64,000 nucleotides of DNA from Streptomyces sp. NBC_01267 (lineage in GTDB: Bacteria > Actinomycetota > Actinomycetes > Streptomycetales > Streptomycetaceae). Of the stretch, positions 17,373 through 26,698 are shown one piece after another (positions within the stretch are counted from its first letter, which is position 1; the number at the start of each line of letters is the position of its first letter). The DNA lies in assembly GCF_036241575.1 (NCBI RefSeq), contig NZ_CP108455.1:2910001-2974000 (forward strand). Reading direction: 5' to 3'. The position numbers and the translations under genes are program-made. The notes under the pieces were generated by a model that saw nothing but the letters and a program-made list of their open reading frames with translations, was not told the origin of the DNA and did no database searches.

Positions 17373-18685
17373 CGTCCTACCGCGTCTGGGCCGTACCCGG
17401 GCTGCCCGAGGTGCAGCCCGGCGACGATCTCGCGAAGCTGATCGCCGGGGCCGCGCCGGAGTTGACGGACGGCGATGTCGTCCTCGTCACCTCCAAGATC
17501 GTCTCGAAGGCCGAGGGCCGCATCGTGCAGGCCCAGGACCGCGAGGCGGCGATCGACGCGGAGACGGTACGGGTGGTGGCGCGGCGCGGCGCCCTCCGGA
17601 TCGTCGAGAACAAGCAGGGCCTGGTGATGGCCGCCGCCGGTGTCGATGCCTCCAACACCCCTGCCGGGACCGTGCTGTTGCTGCCGGAGGACGCCGACAG
17701 TTCGGCGCGGGTCATCCGCCGGGGGCTGCGGGACACGCTGGGCGTCGAGGTGGGCGTCGTCGTCACGGACACCTTCGGGCGTCCCTGGCGCAACGGCCTC
17801 ACCGATGTGGCGATCGGGGCCGCCGGGGTGCGGGTGCTCGACGACCTGCGCGGCGGCCAGGACGCGTACGGCAATCCGCTCAGCGCCACCGTCGTCGCCA
17901 CCGCCGATGAACTGGCCGCCGCGGGCGACCTGGTGAAGGGCAAGGCGGCGGGCCTGCCGGTCGCCGTGGTGCGCGGCCTGCCGCACGTCGTCACGGCTCA
18001 CGGCGAGGGCGAAGGGGAGGACCAGGACGGAGGTGCCCGTGCGATGGTGCGGGTCGCCGCCGACGACATGTTCCGGCTCGGTACGTCCGAGGCGGTACGG
18101 GAAGCGGTCACCCAGCGGCGTACCGTCCGTGAGTTCACCAACGATCCGGTGGACCCGGGCGCGGTGCGCCGCGCGGTCGCGGCGGCCGTCACCGCCCCGG
18201 CCCCGCACCACACCGCCCCGTGGCGTTTCGTACTCCTGGAGTCCGCGGGGTCGCGCACCCGGCTGCTCGACGCGATGCGGGACGCCTGGATCGAGGACCT
18301 GCGGCGCGACGGCAAGTCGGAGGAGTCCGTCGCCAAGCGGGTGCGCCGCGGTGAAGTACTGCGGCGGGCACCGTACTTGGCGGTGCCCTGCATGGTGCTG
18401 GACGGCTCGCACACCTACGGGGACCCCCGGCGGGACGCGGCGGAGCGCGAGATGTTCACCGTGGCGACCGGTGCGGGCGTGCAGAACTTCCTGGTGGCGC
18501 TGGCGGGTGAGCGGCTGGGATCGGCGTGGGTCTCCTCGACGATGTTCTGCCGGGACGTGGTGCGCGAGGTGCTGGGGCTGCCTGCGGAGTGGGAGCCGAT
18601 GGGGGCGGTGGCGATCGGACGTCCGGCGGGTGCTCCTGCGGAACGGGCCGAGCGGGACGTGGAGGGGTTCATCGCGGTGCGGTGA
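17369..18685 (+). CDS. fbiB: Bifunctional F420:gamma-glutamyl ligase / FMN-dependent reductase
   Basis: Start is the GTG at 17369 overlapping the fbiA stop; 438 aa. Residues about 1-245 are the CofE ligase that adds glutamates to F420-0 ([44 protein letters not shown]). Residues about 250-438 are a nitroreductase-fold FMN domain ([65 protein letters not shown]) that in mycobacterial FbiB reduces dehydro-F420-0. The fusion is usual for actinobacteria. Together with fbiA it commits Fo to mature F420. Confidence 0.95.
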   Translation: MTSYRVWAVPGLPEVQPGDDLAKLIAGAAPELTDGDVVLVTSKIVSKAEGRIVQAQDREAAIDAETVRVVARRGALRIVENKQGLVMAAAGVDASNTPAGTVLLLPEDADSSARVIRRGLRDTLGVEVGVVVTDTFGRPWRNGLTDVAIGAAGVRVLDDLRGGQDAYGNPLSATVVATADELAAAGDLVKGKAAGLPVAVVRGLPHVVTAHGEGEGEDQDGGARAMVRVAADDMFRLGTSEAVREAVTQRRTVREFTNDPVDPGAVRRAVAAAVTAPAPHHTAPWRFVLLESAGSRTRLLDAMRDAWIEDLRRDGKSEESVAKRVRRGEVLRRAPYLAVPCMVLDGSHTYGDPRRDAAEREMFTVATGAGVQNFLVALAGERLGSAWVSSTMFCRDVVREVLGLPAEWEPMGAVAIGRPAGAPAERAERDVEGFIAVR

Positions 18686-18692
18686 GCTTGGA

Positions 18693-18760
18693 GCGGGGCG
18701 GCGCCTGTGTTTCAGGGCTCCGCCCCGCACCCCGCTCCTCAAACGCCGGAGGGGCTGATT
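18693..18760. repeat. Streptomyces-type intergenic repeat with hairpin
   Basis: A 9-bp stem (18693-18701 with 18720-18728, arms GCGGGGCGG/CCGCCCCGC) is followed by CTCCTCAAACGCCGGAGG and GGGCTGA, a motif I know as a recurrent intergenic sequence in many Streptomyces genomes. It lies between the convergent fbiB and AlkA-like genes and probably terminates both. Confidence 0.55.
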
Positions 18761-18791
18761 CCAGTCCCCCCGGCAGGGCTGGAATGTGACC

Positions 18792-19685
18792 TCACAGCCG
18801 CGCGATGTCCGTCCGTGGCATCTTCGGTACCCGCCTCCCCGGCACCCGCCCCGTCAGCAGGATCAGCCGGACCGCGCGGTGGCGCTGGCCCGCGTACGGT
18901 TCCAGGAGTTCCAGCATCCCGTCGTCGTCGACGCCCCGGCGGCCCGTCAGCGCGTAGCCGACGATTCCCGGCAGATGCAGGTCGCCGACCGTCACCGCGT
19001 CCGGTGCTCCGACGGCGCGCTGGAGCGTTTCCGCCGAGGTCCAGGGGCCGATGCCGGGGATCAGTTCCAGTCGGCGGGCGGCCTCGGCCGGGGGCATCGT
19101 CGCCGCTTCCTCCAGCCGGCGCGCCACCCGGACCGCCCGCAGGATCGTCGACGCGCGTTTGTTGTCGACGCCCGCGCGGTGCCACTCCCAGGACGGGATG
19201 AGCGCCCAGGTGCGCGGGTCGGGCATGACATGCATGTGTGCGGGGGCCGGACCGGGCGCCGGTGCGCCGAATTTACGGAGCAGCAGGCGCCAGGCCCGGT
19301 AGGCCTCGTCGACCGTGACCTTCTGCTCCAGGACCGACGGGATCAGCGACTCCAGGACCAGACCGGTGCGGCAGAGCCGCAGCTGCGGGCGGCGCCGGTG
19401 CACGTCGGCGACCAGCCGGTGGCGCGGTACGAACGCGGACGGGTCGTCCAGTTCGCCCAGCAGCGCGGGCAGCCGGTCCAGCAGCCAGTCGGCGCCCGGA
19501 CCCCAGCCCTCGGCGCCGTCCGCGGTGATCCGCAGCGTGCCGGGTCCTTCGGGAGTCAGGCTGGCCCGCCACACCGCGCCGTCCGGCGTCATCCGGTACG
19601 TGGGGTCCCACGGGCCACGGCGGAGCACCCCGAGGACCAGGGCGAGGTCGACGGGGCCGCTCCTCGCGATGAAACGTCCTGCCAC
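18792..19685 (-). CDS. DNA-3-methyladenine glycosylase II family protein (AlkA-like)
   Basis: Base-excision repair glycosylase of the helix-hairpin-helix GPD superfamily, 297 aa, GTG start at 19685. The hallmark is at about residues 205-245: RLELIPGIGPWTSAETLQR (hairpin K/L-P-G-I-G) followed by DAVTVGDLHLP, whose Asp is the catalytic residue. The N-terminal part has the beta-rich region of AlkA-type enzymes (YRMTPDGAVWRASLTPEG). It starts 10 bases after the manC stop, so it is transcribed with manC despite the unrelated function. Substrate range (alkylated purines) is inferred from family. Confidence 0.87.
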   Translation of the reverse strand: MAGRFIARSGPVDLALVLGVLRRGPWDPTYRMTPDGAVWRASLTPEGPGTLRITADGAEGWGPGADWLLDRLPALLGELDDPSAFVPRHRLVADVHRRRPQLRLCRTGLVLESLIPSVLEQKVTVDEAYRAWRLLLRKFGAPAPGPAPAHMHVMPDPRTWALIPSWEWHRAGVDNKRASTILRAVRVARRLEEAATMPPAEAARRLELIPGIGPWTSAETLQRAVGAPDAVTVGDLHLPGIVGYALTGRRGVDDDGMLELLEPYAGQRHRAVRLILLTGRVPGRRVPKMPRTDIARL

Positions 19686-19695
19686 CCCGTAGAGG

Positions 19696-20778
19696 CTACT
19701 GGTCGGACGAGAAACGCACGGAACCGTCCGGCAGGACCGCCCCGCACCAGATCCTTATGCCCGCGCGCAGCTCGTTGTCCGCGCCCACCCGCGCACCGTC
19801 CCCGACGACCGCGCCGGTCAGCACCGAGCGGGCGCCGATCCGGGCTCCGGCACCGATCAGCGAATCGGTGATCACCGCACCGGGCTCGACGACCGCGCCG
19901 TCCAGGACCGTACTGCCGTCGATCGTGGCCCCGGCGCCGACGACCACGCCCTCGCCGATCGCCGTACCGCCGGTCACCTTGGCGTCCGGGGCGACGGTGG
20001 CGCTGTCCAGCACCAGCCGGTCGCCGCAGCGGCCGGGCACGGCGGGGGACGGCGCATGGCCGAGGACCAGGTCGGCCGAACCGCGTACGAAGGCCTGCGG
20101 GGTGCCCAGGTCGAGCCAGTACGTCGAGTCGACCATGCCCTGGAGGTGGGCGCCCGAGCGCAGCAGCTGGGGGAAGGTCTCGCGTTCCACCGAGACCGGG
20201 CGGCCCGTCGGGATCGTGTCGATGACCGAGCGCGTGAAGACGTAGGCGCCCGCGTTGATCTGGTCGGTGACGATCTCCTCCGGGGTCTGCGGCTTCTCCA
20301 GGAAGGCGGTCACCCGGCCGGTGTCGTCCGTCGGGACCAGCCCGAAGGCGCGCGGGTCCTCGACCTTGGTCAGGTGGAGGGAGACGTCCGCGCCCGAGGT
20401 CTCGTGGGTGGTGACGAGCGCTTCGATGTCCAGGCCGGTGAGGATGTCCCCGTTGAAGATGAGGACGGGCTCACCGGGCTCCGAGCGCAGGCGTCCGGCG
20501 ACATTGCGGATGGCGCCGCCCGTGCCCAGCGGCTCGACCTCGGTGACGTACTCCAGGTGCAGGCCCAGGGCGGACCCGTCGCCGAAGTGCGGCTCGAAGA
20601 CCTCGGCGAGATACGAGGTGGCGAGCACGATGTGGTCGATCCCGGCGGCCCGCGCGCGTGCCAACTGGTGGGTGAGGAAGGGGACTCCGGCCGCGGGGAC
20701 CATCGGTTTGGGCGTGTTGACCGTGAGCGGTCGCAGCCGCGTGCCCTTGCCACCGACCAGGAGAATCGCTTCTGTCAC
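19696..20778 (-). CDS. manC: Mannose-1-phosphate guanylyltransferase (GDP-mannose pyrophosphorylase)
   Basis: Makes GDP-mannose from GTP and mannose-1-phosphate, completing the route begun by manA and manB. The 360-aa protein has the nucleotidyltransferase signature VGGKGTRLRPLT near the N-terminus, NTPKPMVPAAGVP, FNGDILTGLD (metal Asp) and FLEKPQTP, then a left-handed beta-helix of hexapeptide repeats (GGTAIGEGVVVGAGATIDGS) from about residue 260. The GTG start at 20778 is preceded 33 bases upstream by a palindrome (20811-20828) that may be an operator. Specificity for GDP-mannose over other NDP-sugars follows mainly from context (Rv3264c position). Confidence 0.9.
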   Translation of the reverse strand: MTEAILLVGGKGTRLRPLTVNTPKPMVPAAGVPFLTHQLARARAAGIDHIVLATSYLAEVFEPHFGDGSALGLHLEYVTEVEPLGTGGAIRNVAGRLRSEPGEPVLIFNGDILTGLDIEALVTTHETSGADVSLHLTKVEDPRAFGLVPTDDTGRVTAFLEKPQTPEEIVTDQINAGAYVFTRSVIDTIPTGRPVSVERETFPQLLRSGAHLQGMVDSTYWLDLGTPQAFVRGSADLVLGHAPSPAVPGRCGDRLVLDSATVAPDAKVTGGTAIGEGVVVGAGATIDGSTVLDGAVVEPGAVITDSLIGAGARIGARSVLTGAVVGDGARVGADNELRAGIRIWCGAVLPDGSVRFSSDQ

Positions 20779-20810
20779 CTTGACGTCTCTGCTTCCTGCT
20801 GGGGCGGGCC

Positions 20811-20828
20811 GTTAGGACCTGTCCTAAC
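20811..20828. promoter_or_regulatory. 18-bp palindrome upstream of manC
   Basis: GTTAGGACCTGTCCTAAC: two perfect 8-base arms around a 2-base centre, within the manC-amidase interval. Length and symmetry suit a dimeric repressor site better than a terminator. No regulator is assigned. Confidence 0.5.
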
Positions 20829-20914
20829 CGGCTGGCCAGTGTATGCAGACGGTGAAGGGCCGTTGCGGGCAGGCCGTACGGACCGGTCGGCGGTCCGGCC
20901 GTCCGGCGGGCGGG

Positions 20915-22324
20915 TCAGCGGCCCTGGAGGTCGGCGGCTGCGTCCCGGATCGCGGGGAGTTCCTGGTAGAGGCGCTCCCCGGGGCAGTCGGTCGCGAACC
21001 CGTCGCGGTGTCCGGAGATCACATCGAGCTTGACGTCGGTGCCCTTCGGGTAGCGGTTGCCGCCGCCGGACACGAGCGTGGTCCGGCCGCTCGGGTCCGC
21101 GCCGGTCAGCCCGAGCTTCCAGGCGCTGAGGTGGGCGAGCGCGCTGACGACGGCCTCGGGCGGATCGGCCGAGGTGAAGGTGCCGAGGACGGCGATGCCG
21201 GTGGTGTCCGTGTTGAACCCGAGGGTGTGCGCGCCCATGACGGCCTTGGTCACCCCGCCGGCCCGGCCCTCGTAGATGTTCCCGCACTTGTCGATGACGA
21301 AGTTGTAGCCGATGTCCCGCCAGCCGTTGCTCTTCACGTGGTAGCGGTAGATGCTCCGCATGAGCGAGGGCGCCTGTGCGCAGGTGTAGTTGTTGCCGGT
21401 CGCCGTGTGGTGCACGAAGGCGGCCTTCACGGTGTTCGTGTAGAGGAACTGGGACTCGCGGATGCTCTCGTCGGCGCCCCAGCCGCTGCGGGTCACGATG
21501 CGCGGCCGGGGCCCCACGAAGGTGTCCGCCCGCCGGCCGGTGGAGGCCGCGAGGTCGGCCTCGGTGTCCGCCTTGCTGAGCGCGGGCAGTTCGGTGGGGC
21601 CCTCCGGCGCGAGCGCGGGGGTGTCCCCGGATCCGGCGGCCACCCCGGTGTCCCCTTCCTGCCCGGTGTCCGCCGCGGGACCGTTGCCCTCGTCGGCGCC
21701 GGACGTCGTGCGGTCGTCCGCGGACTGCTGCGGACCGGGGTCGGGCCCCGGGTCCACGAGGTCCAGCCGCAGGCCCGCGGGCAGCGGGGCTGCCGTGGGC
21801 CGTACGGAGGCGCCGCGCACCCCGGTACGCGCCGGGGCGGCGGGCGCGGCGGGGCGTACGCGGACCTGGACGCCGTCCGAGTTGCCCACCCAGAGCGGTG
21901 CGGTGGAGCCGTGCACGCCGGGTGCGTCGGCCTCCGCGGTACCGGTGTCGGCGGCGTGGTCGTCGTTGTGGGTCTCGACGTCCTGCCAGCCGGACCAGGC
22001 CGTGGAGCCCACGTGCCGGGTGCGGACCTGGACGGTCCCGTCGAGTTCGGCGTGCCGGTCGTTCCAGACCACACCGAGCAGTGAGAACGGTTTGACGTGC
22101 TGCTCGGACAGCTCCGCACCGGCGGTGGCGCCCGCGGACCGGCCGGAGGCGAGCGGGGTGAGCCTCAGCGACCGGGTGGAGCCGGGGACCGCCGTGTCCG
22201 GCGTACCGGCGTGCCTGGCGGGGGACGCGGCACCGGCCGGCGCGGCGAACGGGAGGGCGAGCGCGGCGGCGCACGCCACGGCGATCGACGCGGAGAGGAC
22301 GGAGGCAGACTTATGAGCACGCAT
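20915..22324 (-). CDS. Secreted N-acetylmuramoyl-L-alanine amidase / peptidoglycan-recognition protein
   Basis: About 469 aa from ATG 22324 (MRAHKSASVL), giving a clean signal peptide with an APAGA cleavage region; an ATG at 22342 would add six residues and neither has a good Shine-Dalgarno. An acidic, Thr/Pro-rich linker (about residues 180-240) leads to a C-terminal amidase_2/PGRP domain from RSGWGADESIRE. Zinc ligands are visible in FVHHTATG, SGHRDGFATDCPGERL (His and Cys). It should cut the bond between muramic acid and the peptide stem of peptidoglycan, or bind it. It sits between manC and the LCP genes, consistent with wall remodelling. Confidence 0.9.
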   Translation of the reverse strand: MRAHKSASVLSASIAVACAAALALPFAAPAGAASPARHAGTPDTAVPGSTRSLRLTPLASGRSAGATAGAELSEQHVKPFSLLGVVWNDRHAELDGTVQVRTRHVGSTAWSGWQDVETHNDDHAADTGTAEADAPGVHGSTAPLWVGNSDGVQVRVRPAAPAAPARTGVRGASVRPTAAPLPAGLRLDLVDPGPDPGPQQSADDRTTSGADEGNGPAADTGQEGDTGVAAGSGDTPALAPEGPTELPALSKADTEADLAASTGRRADTFVGPRPRIVTRSGWGADESIRESQFLYTNTVKAAFVHHTATGNNYTCAQAPSLMRSIYRYHVKSNGWRDIGYNFVIDKCGNIYEGRAGGVTKAVMGAHTLGFNTDTTGIAVLGTFTSADPPEAVVSALAHLSAWKLGLTGADPSGRTTLVSGGGNRYPKGTDVKLDVISGHRDGFATDCPGERLYQELPAIRDAAADLQGR

Positions 22325-22451
22325 AAATACGATGTTGGGCATAGCTGGATAACTCTGTCCATCCGGGAATTGACGGCGCGTCGGGTCACCCGGGTCATCG
22401 GCTCCGCGCCGACAGCCGCCCCCGGCGCACTCGGCCACGTACCCTTCGCAG

Positions 22452-23207
22452 ATGACTGCCAGCGACCACACCCCCGCCGACCTGCTGCGATCCGCACTCG
22501 CCCGGGAACCGGCCCGCCCTCTTGTCACGTTCTACGACGACGCGACGGGCGAGCGCGTCGAACTTTCCGTGGCGACCTTCGCCAATTGGGTGGCCAAGAC
22601 GGCGAATCTGCTCCAGGGCGAGCTGTCCGCCGAGCCCGGCGACCGGCTGGCGCTGCTGCTCCCCGCGCACTGGCAGACCGCGGTCTGGCTGCTCGCCTGC
22701 TCGTCGGTGGGGGTGCTCGCCGATGTCGGCGGTGAACCCGGCAAGGCCGATCTGGTCGTCAGCGGTCCGGACACCCTGGAGGAGGCGCGTGCCTGCGGCG
22801 GCGAGCGCGTCGCGCTGGCGCTGCGTCCGCTCGGTGGCCGCTTCCCGCAGCCCCCGGCCGGCTTCGCGGACTACGCCGTGGAGGTCCCCAGCCAGGGCGA
22901 CCGCTTCGAGCCGTACGCGCCGGTGGACGCGAACGCACCCGCGCTCGCGGTCGGCGGGACCGAGCTGACGGGCGCCGGGCTGGTGGAGCGGTCCCTCGCC
23001 GATGCCGCCGGGGTCGGGCTCGCCCCCGGCGCGCGGATCCTGTCGGGTCGCGGCTACGACACCTGGGCCGGTCTCTCGGACGGGCTCTACGCCCCGCTCG
23101 CGGCCGGCGCGTCGGTGGTCCTCTGCCGCAATCTGGACCAGTTGGCGGACGGCGGGCTGGAGAAGCGGATCGAGAGCGAGCGGGTCACGCACTCCGTGCC
23201 GCAGTAG
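22452..23207 (+). CDS. TIGR03089 family protein (actinobacterial, AMP-binding-like fragment)
   Basis: A 251-aa protein conserved in actinobacteria next to LCP genes (Rv3268 position). The opening (TPADLLRSALAREPARPLVTFYDDATGERVELSVATFANWVAKTANLL, seen in parts) resembles the N-terminal lobe of acyl-CoA synthetases/AMP-binding enzymes, but the protein stops before the ATP-binding and acyl-binding motifs would be complete. It therefore probably lacks adenylation activity. It reads in the same direction as the first LCP gene with a 206-base gap. Function unknown. Confidence 0.85.
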   Translation: MTASDHTPADLLRSALAREPARPLVTFYDDATGERVELSVATFANWVAKTANLLQGELSAEPGDRLALLLPAHWQTAVWLLACSSVGVLADVGGEPGKADLVVSGPDTLEEARACGGERVALALRPLGGRFPQPPAGFADYAVEVPSQGDRFEPYAPVDANAPALAVGGTELTGAGLVERSLADAAGVGLAPGARILSGRGYDTWAGLSDGLYAPLAAGASVVLCRNLDQLADGGLEKRIESERVTHSVPQ

Positions 23208-23413
23208 TCCGGGCCGCCCGTACGGAAGCCGGGACCGCCCGTCCAGGGGGTCCGGACCGACCGTCCGGGCCACCCGTCCGGCCCACCGCGGGCCGAGTCC
23301 TCAGGAACACGCGCGGTCTCCGGTACATGATCAGCAGAGAGCACAACCAAGCGCGCGGTTCAGTCGTCTATCCGTTCGATCGGCGGCCCAGCGCGTCGCC
23401 GACTCCGTGAAGG
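23208..23413 (+). other. Intergenic region before the first LCP gene
   Basis: About 200 bases with no gene. The first half holds short GC-rich repeats around CCCGTCCGGG-like sequence that may form weak hairpins; the second half is less GC-rich and probably contains the LCP promoter, but no box is clear. Confidence 0.3.
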
Positions 23414-24646
23414 ATGGACGCAGACGTGACGGACAGTGCTGGCACGCCCGATGACGAGCCCCAGTCGGACACACCGGACTCGGACCCGGGAGCGACCGCT
23501 GCGACCGCACCCCCGCCGCCGGACCGGCCCACACGGCACTGGCTGCGCTGGACCGCGCTCGGCGTCTCGCTCGTGGTGCTCGCCGCCGCGGGCGTGGGCT
23601 GGTGGTTCTACAACAAGCTCGACCACAACATCAAGACCGACAACACCGCCACCGCCGAGCTGCGGACGTACGAGAAGGAACGCCCCGCCCCGGTCGCGGC
23701 CAACGCGGAGAACATCCTGCTGATCGGCTCCGACTCACGCTCGGGCGACAACAAGAAGTACGGCAGGGACGAGGGGTCGCAGCGCTCCGACACCACGATC
23801 CTGCTGCACCTCTCGGCGGACAAGAAGAGTGCGACGGCCGTCTCCATCCCGCGTGACCTGATGTCGGACGTGCCCAGCTGCATCAAGGCGGACAAGACCC
23901 GCACGAAGAAGCAATTCGTGCAGTTCAACTGGGCGTTCGAGTTCGGCGGCACGGCCTGCACCGTCCGTACGGTCGAGAAGATGACCGGCATCCGCATCGA
24001 CCACTACATGGTCATCGACTTCAACGGCTTCAAGGGCATGGTCAACGCGGTCGACGGTGTCGAGGTCTGTCTCAAGAAGCCGGTCGACGACAAGGACGCC
24101 CATCTCAAGCTGCCCGCGGGCCGTCAGACGCTCAACGGCGAGCAGGCGCTCGGATATGTGCGCGCCCGGCACTCCATCGGCAACGGCAGCGACACCGAAC
24201 GCATGGACCGCCAGCAGCAGTTCCTCGGTTCGCTGGTGAAGAAGGTGCAGAGCAACGGCGTCCTGCTGAACCCGACGCGGCTCTACCCGGTCCTCGACGC
24301 GGCGACCAAGTCGGTCACCACCGACCCGGGTCTGGACACCCTCAAGGACCTGTACGACCTGACGCGGCGGATGCGGGACATCCCCACCGACAAGGTCCAG
24401 TTCCTGACCGTGCCGCGCGAGCCGTACGCCGCCGACCGGAACCGCGACCAGCTCGTCCAGCCGAACGCGGACAACCTCTTCAAGCGGCTGCGCGACGACG
24501 CCCCGGTCGTGGTGACCCACGGCAGCAGCGGCGAACCCGCGAGCAGTTCCCGGACGGGGTCGGAATCGGGCAGGAAGGGGTCGGCCACCCCTTCCCCGCA
24601 GTCCACTTTCGCGGGTACGAACGCCTCTGTCAGGGCGTGCGGGTAA
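23414..24646 (+). CDS. LytR-CpsA-Psr (LCP) family glycopolymer ligase, first of five
   Basis: Membrane-anchored, extracytoplasmic phosphotransferase thought to attach polyprenyl-linked glycopolymers (teichoic acids, arabinogalactan-like polymers) to peptidoglycan. The 410-aa protein has an acidic Pro-rich cytoplasmic tail, one TM at about 44-66, then the LCP domain with ENILLIGSDSRSGD, TAVSIPRDLMSD, IDHYMVIDFNGFKGMVNAVDGV and GYVRARHSIG, which contain the conserved Asp/Arg of the pyrophosphate site. No LytR_C domain follows; the end is Ser/Thr-rich. Corresponds to the Rv3267 (CpsA) position. Confidence 0.93.
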   Translation: MDADVTDSAGTPDDEPQSDTPDSDPGATAATAPPPPDRPTRHWLRWTALGVSLVVLAAAGVGWWFYNKLDHNIKTDNTATAELRTYEKERPAPVAANAENILLIGSDSRSGDNKKYGRDEGSQRSDTTILLHLSADKKSATAVSIPRDLMSDVPSCIKADKTRTKKQFVQFNWAFEFGGTACTVRTVEKMTGIRIDHYMVIDFNGFKGMVNAVDGVEVCLKKPVDDKDAHLKLPAGRQTLNGEQALGYVRARHSIGNGSDTERMDRQQQFLGSLVKKVQSNGVLLNPTRLYPVLDAATKSVTTDPGLDTLKDLYDLTRRMRDIPTDKVQFLTVPREPYAADRNRDQLVQPNADNLFKRLRDDAPVVVTHGSSGEPASSSRTGSESGRKGSATPSPQSTFAGTNASVRACG

Positions 24647-24866
24647 ACAATTTTCAAACCCGGATGCACAGCGCATGTGGATTGCGCGTTATGCCCAGTT
24701 GTAAGAAGTGCTGAATGTGTCACGCACGTCGCTGGACGGCGATCCGGGCAGATAGTGTGACGCAACCCGGTGCATCCGGCCAGATGGCCGCGCACTGCTG
24801 GATCGAAAGACCGAGCGCCTGGGGGGAGGGCGCATCGCGTGGCACCGACGGAGGACGCAGGCAACC

Positions 24867-26651
24867 GTGGACGCGCATAGCCGTGGGCGGGCGGGCGATG
24901 ACGATATCGACCCCGCGGACCAATGGGTACTCAACCCGGACACCGGCAATTACGAACTGCGACTGAATCCCTCCGGAACGCAATCAGGGGGAAATGCGCC
25001 GCGGGGATCCGAATCCGGTTCCGGCCGTACCCGGCGCCGGGATTCGCCTCCCGCGCAGGGCTCCCGGCGTTCGTCGCGGCAGCCGTCGGTGCCGCAGCAG
25101 TCGCCGCGCCGGGACGTGCCGGCCCAGCGCAGCCGCCGGGCGGGAAGCGCGGGGGGCGACGGGCCGGACGGTCCGCAGCAGTCCGCGGCGGGCCGCCGCA
25201 AGCGCAAGCAGCCGAAGGCGCGCAAGAAGAAGGCCCTGATGTGGACGGGCGGCGTGGTGGCCTTCGTCCTCGTCGGTGTGTCCGTCGGCGGGTACGCCCT
25301 CTACGAGCACTTCCAGGGCAACCTCAACACCGTTGACGTGGTGGGCGGTTCGACCGGCTCCACCAAGGACAGGGCCGTCAACATATTGCTGATCGGTACG
25401 GACAAGCGCACCGGCAAGGGCAACGAGGGCTACGGCGACAAGGGCAGCGTCGGCCACGCCGACACCAACATCCTGTTCCACGTCTCCAAGGACCGGACGA
25501 ACGCCACCGCGCTCTCCATCCCCCGCGACCTGATCACCGACATCCCGGACTGCGAGACCAAGCAGCCGGACGGCTCGACGAAGGTCATCCCGGGGACGCC
25601 GCACGTCCGCTTCAACACCAGCCTCGGCCAGGACGGCCGCGACCCCGGCTGCACCATGAAGACGGTCAAGGAACTCACCGGTCTGAACGTCGACCACTTC
25701 ATGATGGCCGACTTCAACGCCATCAAGACGCTCAGCACCGCGGTGGGCGGGGTCGAGGTCTGCGTCGGCAGGGACATCGACGACAAGGAATCGCACCTCA
25801 AGCTCCCCAAGGGCAAGAGCACGGTGGAGGGCGAGCAGGCACTGGCCTTCGTCCGCACCCGGCACAGCTTCGGCAACCACGGCGACCTGGACCGTATCCA
25901 GGTGCAGCAGCAGTTCCTCGCCTCGCTGATCCGCAAGATGACCTCGGGCGACATCCTCACCAGCCCCACCAAGCTGTACACCCTGGCGGACGCGGCGACC
26001 AAGGCGCTCACGGTCGACAGCGCGATCGGCAGCATCGACAAGCTCAAGGACCTCGCGATGGACCTGAAGAAGGTCAATCCGAAGAACGTCACCTTCACGA
26101 CGCTGCCGGTCCTCGACAACCCGGCGGAGAAGGTCCCCGTCACCGTGGTGCTGAACAGCGCCAAGGCCGACCCGGTGTTCTCGATGATGCGCGAGGACGT
26201 CTCGCTCACCGAGGTGAAGAAGAAGGCGAAGGCGGCCGAGAGCAAGCAGGCCGCACTCCTCAAGGGCCCCCGGGCCCAGGCGTCCGACGTCCGGGTCAAG
26301 GTCCTCAACGGCGGCGCCGTCTCGGGCTCCGCACAGACCACGCTGACCTGGCTGCAGAACACCGAGGGCGTACTGAAGTCGGAGAACGGCGGCAACCACA
26401 AGCCCGATCTGGCCAAGACCACCCTCACGTACGCGCCGAACCAGGCAGACCAGGCCCGCAAGCTCGCGGACCTCATGGGCCTGCCCGCATCGGCGCTGAA
26501 GCCCGGCACGACGGACTCCGTCGGCCTCACCCCGATGACTCTCGTCCTGGGAGCCGACTTCAAGGCCGCGGGGACACCGATAGCCGCTCCGGCAAAGGCG
26601 CCGGAAGACATCCAGCGCGTGGAAGCAGACAAGACCGTGTGTCCCAAGTGA
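24867..26651 (+). CDS. LCP family glycopolymer ligase with LytR_C domain, second of five
   Basis: GTG start at 24867 with GGAGGA 12 bases upstream; 594 aa. A long charged, disordered cytoplasmic region (about residues 1-120, rich in Arg, Ser, Gln) precedes one TM (124-145). The LCP domain follows: VNILLIGTDKRTGKG, ALSIPRDLITDIPD, VDHFMMADFNAIKTLSTAVGGV, FVRTRHSFGNHGDLDR. A LytR_C domain lies near the C-terminus (VRVKVLNGGAVSGSAQTTLTWL onward). The next LCP gene begins 47 bases later, so genes two and three are probably one transcript. Substrate polymer is not predictable. Confidence 0.93.
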   Translation: MDAHSRGRAGDDDIDPADQWVLNPDTGNYELRLNPSGTQSGGNAPRGSESGSGRTRRRDSPPAQGSRRSSRQPSVPQQSPRRDVPAQRSRRAGSAGGDGPDGPQQSAAGRRKRKQPKARKKKALMWTGGVVAFVLVGVSVGGYALYEHFQGNLNTVDVVGGSTGSTKDRAVNILLIGTDKRTGKGNEGYGDKGSVGHADTNILFHVSKDRTNATALSIPRDLITDIPDCETKQPDGSTKVIPGTPHVRFNTSLGQDGRDPGCTMKTVKELTGLNVDHFMMADFNAIKTLSTAVGGVEVCVGRDIDDKESHLKLPKGKSTVEGEQALAFVRTRHSFGNHGDLDRIQVQQQFLASLIRKMTSGDILTSPTKLYTLADAATKALTVDSAIGSIDKLKDLAMDLKKVNPKNVTFTTLPVLDNPAEKVPVTVVLNSAKADPVFSMMREDVSLTEVKKKAKAAESKQAALLKGPRAQASDVRVKVLNGGAVSGSAQTTLTWLQNTEGVLKSENGGNHKPDLAKTTLTYAPNQADQARKLADLMGLPASALKPGTTDSVGLTPMTLVLGADFKAAGTPIAAPAKAPEDIQRVEADKTVCPK

Positions 26652-26698
26652 CGCCAGTTCTCCGGGGCGTACGGACACGTGAATAGCAGGGGGACCTG

